Below, piece after piece: positions 7,493 to 13,926 of a stretch of DNA of 46,059 nt (its first letter is position 1; the number at the start of each line of letters is the position of its first letter). Made by a program: the position numbers and the translations under genes. Source of the stretch: an uncultured Porphyromonas sp. (GTDB taxonomy: Bacteria > Bacteroidota > Bacteroidia > Bacteroidales > Porphyromonadaceae); NCBI RefSeq assembly GCF_902489635.1, contig NZ_CABUAN010000015.1, positions 1 to 46,059 of the forward strand. Direction: 5' to 3'. The notes below the pieces were generated by a model that searched no databases, had not been told where the DNA came from, and saw only the letters and a list, made by a program, of their open reading frames with translations.

Positions 7493-8443
7493 CTAGATAA
7501 TCTTGGGGGCCGTGTCGTTGGTTGCATTGGTCGTTGCGATAAAGGCTTTGGGGTCAGCCTGGAGTACCGCTTTCTTGAGCTTACTGACATATTTGCGCTC
7601 CACAATCATAAAGATAATGTCCCGCTCGGCACCCGCATAAATACCGCTACCATGGAGGAAAGTACCCCGCAGATTAAGCTCCTCAATGATGAGCGTGCGT
7701 AGCTCAGCGGTGTGGTCGGAGACGATGAAGATCGCTTTGTTGGGGTTCTCAGGTTGCAAGATATCGACTACCTTGCCATAGACAAAGATGGTGATCCAAG
7801 AGTATAGCGGCACGCTAAAGTCTCCAAAGGCGACTAGTCCGAAGAGTACCACGGCGGAGTCTACGGCTATGATCATGTGACTGGTCTTAAGGTTATTGCC
7901 CTTAGAGAGTACACGAGCGATGACGTCGGTACCGGCACTGGTGCTGCCCGCCTTGAAGGTGAGTAGCACGCCCAGCCCGAGGATAGCACCGCCATAGACG
8001 GAGGAGAGAAACTTATCGTTGCTCACGATGACTATGTCTCGTGTCATCGAGGTGATCAGGTCGGTGCAGATAGAGATGAGTAGGAAGGTTGCGATCGTCT
8101 TGCCCCCGCTGCGCAGGCCGAGGGAGCGAGCCGCTAGAAGGAAGAAGGGTATGTTGAAGCAGAGTGCCACGGCACCGATGGGTAACCCCTCGGGAAACGC
8201 CTCAAAGGTCCCCTGCGTCAGATAGTTGATCGTGATACTGATACCATAGCACCCTCCAGGGACAATGTCTGCCGGAGCGATAAAGCAGGCGTAAGCGACA
8301 GCCTGACAGATAGCACCGATGACGAGGTAGAGTATCTCCAGGGCTAGTGGAGAGTGTCTCGGGGTGAAGGTCTGTCGCTCGTGTGGCGGTATAGCTCCCT
8401 TTGTAGGAGTAGATAGAGTGGAGCCGGACGTAGATGTAGGCAT
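7493..8443 (-). CDS. YitT family membrane protein (DUF161 plus DUF2179)
   Basis: This 316-residue inner-membrane protein has about five or six hydrophobic segments between residues 34 and 225, including the family-typical APADIVPGGCYGISI. A soluble C-terminal DUF2179-like domain follows (NPNKAIFIVSDH...GTFLHGSGIYAG...IIFMIVERKYVSKLKKAV). Members of this family are conserved but of uncertain function; transport or signalling roles have been suggested. The first ~30 residues are polar and low-complexity, so the true start could lie slightly downstream. It is the first gene of a four-gene minus-strand run. Confidence 0.85.
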   Translation of the reverse strand: MPTSTSGSTLSTPTKGAIPPHERQTFTPRHSPLALEILYLVIGAICQAVAYACFIAPADIVPGGCYGISITINYLTQGTFEAFPEGLPIGAVALCFNIPFFLLAARSLGLRSGGKTIATFLLISICTDLITSMTRDIVIVSNDKFLSSVYGGAILGLGVLLTFKAGSTSAGTDVIARVLSKGNNLKTSHMIIAVDSAVVLFGLVAFGDFSVPLYSWITIFVYGKVVDILQPENPNKAIFIVSDHTAELRTLIIEELNLRGTFLHGSGIYAGAERDIIFMIVERKYVSKLKKAVLQADPKAFIATTNATNDTAPKII

Positions 8444-8526
8444 AGGGTGCTAATGAATAATGTATCCAATGCTAAGCAGAGTGTACAAAGCCCCGCAATG
8501 GTAAGGCTGTACCCTCAGCAGGCTCA

Positions 8527-8534
8527 CAAAGATA
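8527..8534 (-). promoter_or_regulatory. Bacteroidota -7 box for the yitT-like operon
   Basis: TATCTTTG on the minus strand matches TAnnTTTG and lies about 84 bases before the YitT start. No good -33 element is visible. Confidence 0.55.
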
Positions 8535-8587
8535 CTTAATCTTGTAGACTCTACAGGCGTGTGAGACTTCGCTGGCTGGGCTTTTAC

Positions 8588-9058
8588 TCACTTAGCTGCG
8601 GGGCGGCGGTGCTTGACGGCGACCATCTTGCCACGAGCGGTGATGCGCTCGCCACAGTGCAGCTCGAGCGATAGGATGACTTTACGATCGGTCACCTCTA
8701 CGGGGTAAGCACGGACCTCTAGCTCGACACCCATCGGCGTCGGGGCGAGGTAGTCCACCTCTAGATGTGCGGTGATGAAGCGCTGGAGACGATCTGCCGT
8801 AAGCTCCTCCTCGTGAGCTGCTAAGTAAAGAGCGGCAGCTGCAGCTGTGCCGTGGCAGTCGAAAAGCATAGCGATGAAGCCTCCGTATAGATTGTCGGGC
8901 ACCCCGCCAGTGTAGACCGCATCGGGTGTGTGATGGCAGTAACAGTAAGCGTGATCATCGCTGAGGTAGCTCTTGAGATGCAGACCGTAAGGGTGCGCAG
9001 CTCCACAACCCCAGCAGTGGCTGTACTCGGGAGCGTAGAGGTCTTGGATGGCGAGCAT
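8588..9058 (-). CDS. PaaI-like hotdog-fold thioesterase
   Basis: This 156-residue protein has the hotdog acyl-CoA thioesterase pattern: an N-terminal CWGCGAAHPYGLHL segment, then GGVPDNLYGGFIAMLFDCHGTAAAAA, the helix-containing active-site region with an Asp in LFDCHG, then LEVDYLAPTPMGVELEVRA. It should hydrolyse an acyl- or aryl-CoA thioester in the cytoplasm; the substrate is unknown. It lies 48 bases past the lytic transglycosylase, separated from it by 7-bp tandem repeats, so co-transcription with the par operon is uncertain. Confidence 0.82.
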   Translation of the reverse strand: MLAIQDLYAPEYSHCWGCGAAHPYGLHLKSYLSDDHAYCYCHHTPDAVYTGGVPDNLYGGFIAMLFDCHGTAAAAALYLAAHEEELTADRLQRFITAHLEVDYLAPTPMGVELEVRAYPVEVTDRKVILSLELHCGERITARGKMVAVKHRRPAAK

Positions 9059-9063
9059 GCTGG

Positions 9064-9106
9064 AGATTAGAGGTTAGAAGTTAGAGATTAGAGGTTAGAG
9101 GTTAGA
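9064..9106. repeat. Heptamer tandem repeat, TTAGARR family
   Basis: About six units of a 7-bp repeat (TAGAGGT, TAGAAGT, TAGAGAT, TAGAGGT...) fill almost the whole gap between the lytic transglycosylase stop and the thioesterase start. The same unit occurs at about 141-175, 24605-24632 and 37213-37242. Confidence 0.85.
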
Positions 9107-10471
9107 CTATTTAGGGATCTTGAGGCGTTGTCCAGGTCGAAGTTTGGGATTGCGACCTTTGAGTCCGTTAGCACGCTTGAGAGCAGCGACAGAGACGCCG
9201 TGTCGCTTGGCAATTTTAGAGAGTGTATCGCCACGACGCACCTTGTATGTTTTGTGACCACCCCGTGTAGCCTTGCTCTTTTGCGTGGGGGCGGGTGCTT
9301 GCTTGATTTCTTCTTGCGCTTCGGCTATCTGCTTGGTTAGCTCCTCCTTATGGTTGCGTCGCAGGTTGATGAGCGCATCATCGAGCTTAGAGACCCCGCT
9401 CAGTGGAAGTCGGATGGTGTAGGGTGTCGATCCAGCAGCGGGGATGACTCCTCGCTTGTATTGCGGGTTGAGCGTGCGGATCTGCTCGGTGGGTATGCCT
9501 GTGCTTTGCGAGATCTGGACGAAGGTGAGTGGTATCTGCACGGCTAGTGTGTCGGTCGCAAGGGGCATCGACTGTGCCTGTGGACAGATGTTGTGCTCGT
9601 TGTGGTAGTAGCAGGCGTAGTAGGCTCCGATAAAGAGCGGAATGTAGTTGCGCGTCTCGCGGGGTAGGTAGGGATAGACTCCCCAGAAGGTGGTCTTCCC
9701 CCCAGAGCGTCGGATCGCTTTGGTGACATTGCCTGGGCCGCAGTTGTACGCAGCGATAGCTAGGAGCCAATTGTCAAAGAGCCCGTAGAGCTGCTTGAGA
9801 TAGAGCGCCGCCGCCTCACTACTCTTGTAGACGTCAAAACGCTCGTCGACAAGGCTATTGATCGTTAAGCCCAAGCTGCGTCCCGTAGGGAGCATCAGCT
9901 GCCAAAGTCCCGAGGCACCAGCCCGTGAAACGGCAAAGGGGTTGAGCGCAGACTCGACGACCGTAAGGTAAATGAGCTCGACGGGTAGCCCGTGACGATC
10001 GAAGATCTCCTCCATAATGGGAAAGTAGTAGTCCCCAAGCGCGAGGATGACACGTATCAGCCGCGGACGATCAGTGATGTAGGTGGCTATGCCCTCCTTG
10101 ACCATCGCGTTGTAGGGGATCGGTATGACGGTGGGTAGAGCTTTCAGTCGAGAGATCAGCACGGAGTCACTCAGCGAGCGAATGTTTTCAGCCTTGTAAG
10201 AGCCACACGGCACCTCAAAGCGTTGCTGCGTCGCATAGCCTGTACGCCAAGCCTCCATGAGCAGACCCAAGTCGGTGTCTAAACTCTTCGGCAGGCTCTC
10301 CCGTAGCTCTTTGCGAGCCGTGATAGCGTCCAGCTCGACAGCACCCTCCGTGTCTACACTGTCTAACGATTCATACCAAGGTGTCGCTGCTAGGAGAGTC
10401 GGCAAGCAACAGCATAGTATTATATAGGTCGTGATTCTGACACAAGCGTGTCTTAGTCTGGGGATCTTCAT
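9107..10471 (-). CDS. MltD-like lytic transglycosylase with C-terminal LysM domain
   Basis: This 454-residue protein should cleave peptidoglycan glycan strands in the periplasm, leaving anhydro-muropeptides. A hydrophobic N-terminal signal covers residues ~12-29. The SLT (family 1) domain follows, with catalytic Glu173 in TVVESALNP, GASGLWQLMLPTGRSLGL, and IAAYNCGPGNVTKAI. The C-terminal ~45 residues are a LysM peptidoglycan-binding domain (YKVRRGDTLSKIAKRHGVSVAALKRAN...LRPGQRLKIP). A Lys/Gln-rich linker precedes LysM. It is the fourth gene of parA-parB-DUF5683-mltD, 12 bases after the DUF5683 gene, an order I recall from other Porphyromonadaceae. Confidence 0.9.
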   Translation of the reverse strand: MKIPRLRHACVRITTYIILCCCLPTLLAATPWYESLDSVDTEGAVELDAITARKELRESLPKSLDTDLGLLMEAWRTGYATQQRFEVPCGSYKAENIRSLSDSVLISRLKALPTVIPIPYNAMVKEGIATYITDRPRLIRVILALGDYYFPIMEEIFDRHGLPVELIYLTVVESALNPFAVSRAGASGLWQLMLPTGRSLGLTINSLVDERFDVYKSSEAAALYLKQLYGLFDNWLLAIAAYNCGPGNVTKAIRRSGGKTTFWGVYPYLPRETRNYIPLFIGAYYACYYHNEHNICPQAQSMPLATDTLAVQIPLTFVQISQSTGIPTEQIRTLNPQYKRGVIPAAGSTPYTIRLPLSGVSKLDDALINLRRNHKEELTKQIAEAQEEIKQAPAPTQKSKATRGGHKTYKVRRGDTLSKIAKRHGVSVAALKRANGLKGRNPKLRPGQRLKIPK

Positions 10472-10483
10472 AAGGAGTTTTGT

Positions 10484-11377
10484 CTAAAAGCGCACCGAGG
10501 CACCGACCATCACGCTTTGAGGTCGAGGCCCTGAGGGCTTGTCACGTAGCCCCTCGCCCATATCGATCGTGAGCTGAGGAGACACATTAAAGTAGTATAG
10601 CTCCGCATCGACATAAGCGTCGAGTGCTGAGAGGAGATAGAGTGCCACCGTGAGGACGATGCTCAGGTCTCTGCTCTCCTTGTACTGCTTGGAGCCACGC
10701 TCCAGACGCGAGCGGAGGTTCCCGTCGGAGACATATTTACTAGGATCTGCTCCAGACGGTATAAAAGCTTGCCAGGAGGTGTGATCGAGCGGGTGCTCGC
10801 TCAGCAGATCGGCGTAGGCGGTGTGGTACTCGTGGTAGAGTCGCTGATTCCACGTAACGGCATAGACACCCGCCGTCATGGCCGAGAGGACGATCGGTAT
10901 CTTCCAGTAGCGCTGATTGTAGAGCTGCCCGCCGCCTGGTAGGATGGAGCAGATGAGTGCCACACTCGAGTTGGGGTAGCGAGTGAACCATCTGGCCATC
11001 TTATGGATAAAAGGTGTGCCGCCCGATCGCCCCTTCACTTGCGCTGCTGTGGTACGCTGCAAAGCTTCAGGCGAATCCGCCGGCTTCTTTGTCATTGCAG
11101 TCGAGTCTCCCACCACTTGATGCTCCGTCTGGATCGCTGTTGGTGCGGAGAGCAGCTCGCTTGGCTCCTCTGTGCGGAGCGTGTCGGATAGGCTCGTGCC
11201 CAACGTGTCGGCCGCCACCACCAGTGCGGTTGTGTCTTGTGGCGCTACGGGCGCAGTTGCATAGAGAGCTGTGCCGCTATAGTAAGCTATAGCGCAGCTC
11301 ATCACGAGGAGGAGTAGTGAGCGAGTCAGGACAGTGCGGGGCATCTCTGTAGCGTGCTGACTAGTGGTTAGCTCCAC
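10484..11377 (-). CDS. DUF5683 family membrane protein
   Basis: This 297-residue protein has a signal or anchor near residues 16-34, a low-complexity Thr/Ala region to ~residue 120, then the DUF5683 core: SSVALICSILPGGGQLYNQRYWKIPIVLSAMTAGVYAV, and a second hydrophobic segment DLSIVLTVALYLLSALDAYVDAELYYFNVSP. The family is Bacteroidota-specific and of unknown function. Its start overlaps the parB stop by 17 bases, so translation is probably coupled to parB. Being between parB and a lytic transglycosylase hints at a link between segregation and envelope growth, but that is inference from position only. Confidence 0.82.
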   Translation of the reverse strand: MELTTSQHATEMPRTVLTRSLLLLVMSCAIAYYSGTALYATAPVAPQDTTALVVAADTLGTSLSDTLRTEEPSELLSAPTAIQTEHQVVGDSTAMTKKPADSPEALQRTTAAQVKGRSGGTPFIHKMARWFTRYPNSSVALICSILPGGGQLYNQRYWKIPIVLSAMTAGVYAVTWNQRLYHEYHTAYADLLSEHPLDHTSWQAFIPSGADPSKYVSDGNLRSRLERGSKQYKESRDLSIVLTVALYLLSALDAYVDAELYYFNVSPQLTIDMGEGLRDKPSGPRPQSVMVGASVRF

Positions 11378-12257
11378 CCTCTAGGATTGAGCAGATCTCT
11401 ATGAGCTGCTCCTCAGAGCTAAAGGGGATCGTGATGCTCCCCTTACCATTCTCCTTACAGCGTAGAGAGACCTTCGTGCCGAAGAAGCTACTCAGCTGCT
11501 TAGCTAGAGGAGCGTAGTCATTGCCATGGGAAGCGAGCTTGGAGAGCGTCTGTCTCTTCTTGTTCGCTTTTGTAGGCTCTTCGGTCGGCTCTCGCAGTTC
11601 ATTAGCCAAAGCCTCGACCTGTCGCACGCTCAGATGCTCCGAGAGCGTAGTCTGGTAAAGCTTCAGCTGCTGTGCTGGATCGGTCAGGCTCAGTATGGCC
11701 CGAGCGTGACCCATGTCGATCTTCTTCTCTGTCAGTCCCAGCTGCACCTCAGCAGGCAGACGCAGGAGACGCAGGTAGTTACTGATCGACGAACGAGTCT
11801 TGCCCACCTTCTTGGCGAGCTCCTCTTGCGTCCCCTCAGAGTGCTCTAGGAGGCGCTTGTAGGTGAGTGCTATCTCGATAGCGTTGAGGTCTTCGCGCTG
11901 TATGTTTTCTATCAGCGCCATCTCGACCACCTGCTCATCGTTTGCCTTGACGATGTATGCTGGGATAGAGGTCAGGTTGGCCAACTTAGAGGCACGCCAG
12001 CGACGCTCACCCGATATGATGAGATGGCGTCCGTCGGTCAGCTCCCGCACCGTGATGGGCTGCACGATGCCGAGGGCGCGTATGGAGGCGGCCAGCTCCT
12101 CGAGACTCTCTGGGTCAAAGTGTCTGCGAGGTTGGTCAGGATTGGGCTCGATCTTGTCGATGGCTATCTCGCTAATGCTAGAGGAGTTGCTTACATCGCC
12201 GAGTAGAGCGTCTAGTCCTCTGCCTATTACTTTGTTCTCTTTCTTCTTGTTTGTCAT
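11361..12257 (-). CDS. parB: Chromosome partitioning protein ParB
   Basis: This 298-residue ParB/Spo0J/Noc protein has the N-terminal region (GRGLDALLGD), the CTP-binding/clamp motif GERRWRA at residues 83-89, and the ENIQREDLNAIEIA segment. A helix-turn-helix DNA-binding domain (EELAKKVGKTRSSISNYLRLLRLP) and a C-terminal dimerisation region follow. It should load at parS sites, slide as a CTP clamp, and work with ParA to segregate the origin region. It is 24 bases after parA. No exact match to the canonical parS sequence was seen in this window. Confidence 0.95.
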   Translation of the reverse strand: MTNKKKENKVIGRGLDALLGDVSNSSSISEIAIDKIEPNPDQPRRHFDPESLEELAASIRALGIVQPITVRELTDGRHLIISGERRWRASKLANLTSIPAYIVKANDEQVVEMALIENIQREDLNAIEIALTYKRLLEHSEGTQEELAKKVGKTRSSISNYLRLLRLPAEVQLGLTEKKIDMGHARAILSLTDPAQQLKLYQTTLSEHLSVRQVEALANELREPTEEPTKANKKRQTLSKLASHGNDYAPLAKQLSSFFGTKVSLRCKENGKGSITIPFSSEEQLIEICSILEGGANH

Positions 12258-12281
12258 GATGATCGTAGGGGTAGGGTGTAG

Positions 12282-13061
12282 TTATAGCGCAGCGCGCTGA
12301 GCCGTGCGCCGGATCAGCTCCTCGGCCAGCTGCAGGTGGTTGATCGCCCCTTTGCTGTCCGCATCATATAGGAGTGCAGGCAAGCCGTGGCTAGGTGCCT
12401 CGCTTAGCTTGACATTGCGCTGTATGACTGTGTCGAAGACAAGCTGCCCGAAGTGCTCCTTGACCTCATCGTACACCTGGTTAGCCAGTCGCAGACGACT
12501 GTCGTACATAGTAAGGAGAAAGCCCTCGATCTCTAGCGTCGGGTTGAGGCGGCTCTTGATAATACGTATCGTGTTGAGGAGCTTAGAGATCCCCTCCAGT
12601 GCAAAGTACTCACACTGCACGGGAATGATCACCGAATGACTAGCAACCAAAGCATTGACCGTGATAATGCCGAGTGAGGGCGAGCAGTCGATGAGGATAT
12701 AGTCATACTGATCCACGACAGGGCGGAGCATCTCTCTCATCACGGTCTCTCGATCCTTGAGCTGAAGCATCTCTATCTCCGCTCCGACGAGGTCAATGTG
12801 TGAGGGGAGTATGAAGAGATTGTCCACGTGCGTGGGGCGCACCACCTTGTCGAGCGGTAGTCCACCTATGAGACACTCGTAGATAGTCTCGCTGAGGGTC
12901 GTGGAGTTGACGCCCAGTCCCGACGAAGCGTTAGCCTGCGGGTCGGCATCGACGACGAGCACCTTCTTCTCGAGTACAGCTAGAGAGGCTGCGAGGTTGA
13001 TCGTAGTGGTTGTTTTGCCGACTCCACCCTTCTGATTAGCAAGAGAGATGATTCTACCCAT
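12282..13061 (-). CDS. parA: Chromosome partitioning ATPase ParA (Soj)
   Basis: This 259-residue deviant-Walker ATPase has KGGVGKTT at residues 11-18 (signature Lys11 and Lys16), the switch motif VDADPQANASSGLG, and LIDCSPSLG. It dimerises on ATP, binds DNA non-specifically, and moves ParB-parS complexes. It is the first gene of the par operon, with a TAGCTTTG -7 box about 28 bases upstream. The full length and clear motifs make the call firm; a plasmid-type ParA is unlikely given the ParB type and neighbours. Confidence 0.95.
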   Translation of the reverse strand: MGRIISLANQKGGVGKTTTTINLAASLAVLEKKVLVVDADPQANASSGLGVNSTTLSETIYECLIGGLPLDKVVRPTHVDNLFILPSHIDLVGAEIEMLQLKDRETVMREMLRPVVDQYDYILIDCSPSLGIITVNALVASHSVIIPVQCEYFALEGISKLLNTIRIIKSRLNPTLEIEGFLLTMYDSRLRLANQVYDEVKEHFGQLVFDTVIQRNVKLSEAPSHGLPALLYDADSKGAINHLQLAEELIRRTAQRAAL

Positions 13062-13088
13062 GATACATATCAGTCATAAATAACGCGT

Positions 13089-13096
13089 CAAAGCTA
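13089..13096 (-). promoter_or_regulatory. Bacteroidota -7 box for the par operon
   Basis: TAGCTTTG on the minus strand fits TAnnTTTG, 28 bases before the parA ATG. No convincing -33 element is visible. A TTATCAACA (one mismatch to a DnaA box) lies further upstream at 13125-13133. Confidence 0.55.
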
Positions 13097-13254
13097 CTGA
13101 ATAATCTAGACATAGACGCTTAACTGTTGATAACTTAACACCCGTAAGATCTTGGCAAAGCGAGACACAAAGCGGTTTGTAGAGGTTTCGAGGCGAGCAG
13201 CGAAATGTAAGGACGCACTGGGAGTGTCTAGCGGAAGGGCGTCCGTTGTGTCCG

Positions 13255-13366
13255 TTAGCTTTTGGCTGTTAGCTTTTGGCTTTTGGCTGTTGGCTTTTGG
13301 CTGTTAGCTCTTGACTTTTGGCTGTTAGCTCTTGACTGTTGGCTGTTAGCTGTTGGCTTTTGGCTG
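13255..13366. repeat. Heptamer tandem repeat, 16 units of TTRRCTB
   Basis: Sixteen consecutive 7-bp units run without a length error. Examples are TTAGCTT, TTGGCTG, TTGGCTT, TTAGCTC and TTGACTT. Units differ at positions 3, 4 and 7 only. A 7-bp unit translates to a 7-residue repeat in each frame, which explains the open frames seen here. Confidence 0.95.
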
Positions 13367-13380
13367 GTGTTACTACGTCT

Positions 13381-13472
13381 TGTAGGGGCGGACCTATGTG
13401 TCCGCCCGTCCCAGTTAAAATCATGACGCTGTAACCTTTGATACAACGGACGCACCACGGTGCGTCCCTACA
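13381..13472. mobile_element. 92-bp palindromic element bounded by TGTAGGG inverted repeats
   Basis: The ends are TGTAGGG and CCCTACA. Next to each end sits a perfect hairpin: GGGCGGAC/GTCCGCCC (8 bp, 13386-13407) on the left and GGACGCACC/GGTGCGTCC (9 bp, 13448-13467) on the right. No coding capacity and no clear target-site duplication. This resembles REP- or MITE-like intergenic elements. Confidence 0.6.
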
Positions 13473-13524
13473 AAGGGCTACTCGTATTGCGCTGTTTGTG
13501 TGATGGATACGAGTTCCAAAAGTT

Positions 13525-13656
13525 GTTCCTCGTTTGGAACTAAAAAGTTCCAAGGAAGGAACTCTTTAGTTCCAAGGGAGGAACTTTTCGGTTCCTAGGT
13601 AGGAATTTGGAAGTCCCTACGGAGGAAAATTAAATTTCCAAGGGTGGAAACTTTTT
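13525..13656. repeat. 22-bp-phased palindrome array (GTTCC-N6-GGAAC type), six units
   Basis: Six 16-bp imperfect palindromes start at 13525, 13547, 13569, 13591, 13613 and 13635, exactly 22 bp apart, with 6-bp spacers. Units include GTTCCTCGTTTGGAAC, GTTCCAAGGAAGGAAC and GTTCCAAGGGAGGAAC; later units drift to GTTCCTAGGTAGGAAT and TTTCCAAGGGTGGAAA. The spacing rule is the same as in the CCACGTGG arrays near 1, 24.4 and 37.1 kb. Confidence 0.85.
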
Positions 13657-13753
13657 GGAAAGTTGATCGGCGGCACCCTTTGCCACTGGGGGAGCTCTTA
13701 GAAAGCCCTATAAGCAAGTAGCCCCACTCGGTGCGAACCAAGCGGGGCTACTA

Positions 13754-13783
13754 TGAGCCTGTTGCATAAAGTCAACAGTCTCA
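13754..13783. mobile_element. 30-bp palindromic mini-insertion with 3-bp direct repeats
   Basis: Arms (T)GAGCCTGTTG and CAACAGTCTC(A) enclose an 8-nt centre. Compared with the otherwise matching sequence at 16516-16530, this copy has 33 extra bases: the 30-bp palindrome plus a second CTA (13751-13753 and 13784-13786). The empty site at 16521-16525 has CTA once. Confidence 0.65.
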
Positions 13784-13848
13784 CTAGGTGTGTTAGATTT
13801 TTATGGTAAGACTAGAGCGAGGTGCTCAGGTCTAGCGGTGTGGCGCTA

Positions 13849-13926
13849 TTACTCGATAGCGATGGTGCGATGAGCCTTCTGCTGCTCCTCCTCATTGTGG
13901 CGCTCCATCGTGATGACTAGGTCGTG
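13849..13926 (-). pseudogene. Truncated, internally deleted hsp20 copy
   Basis: Together with its 3' flank this sequence (13716-13926) duplicates 16486-16827, the end of the hsp20 gene and its terminator. Minus-strand codons end ...HRTIAIE-stop, against RRTIAIE-stop in the intact gene. An internal 162-bp (54-codon) stretch is missing exactly between two copies of TGCTGCTCCTC, which in hsp20 lie at 16619-16629 and 16781-16791. Homology stops at 13926, directly against the stop codon of the 709-residue secreted protein gene. There is no start codon or promoter, so it is dead. Confidence 0.85.

Larger units (their letters stand above)
13062..13926. other. 865-bp gene-free, repeat-rich region upstream of parA
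   Basis: This stretch holds the parA promoter, 16 heptamer repeats (13255-13366), a 92-bp TGTAGGG-bounded element (13381-13472), a six-unit 22-bp-phased palindrome array (13525-13656), a copy of the hsp20 terminator hairpin (13716-13753), a 30-bp palindromic insertion (13754-13783) and the truncated hsp20 relic. Open frames across the heptamers are artefacts of 7-bp periodicity. I see no real gene here. Confidence 0.8.

Noticed and set aside
13125..13133. DnaA box (TTATCAACA, minus strand) near parA as a sign of oriC
   Set aside because: A single site with one mismatch and no cluster, DUE or dnaA/dnaN neighbour. par genes are often origin-near, but this window does not show oriC.
13255..13553. 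Two short minus-strand open frames with AKSQ/NSQQ repeats
   Set aside because: They are a by-product of the 7-bp tandem repeat, which is read in all frames in turn. There is no start signal or conserved domain.
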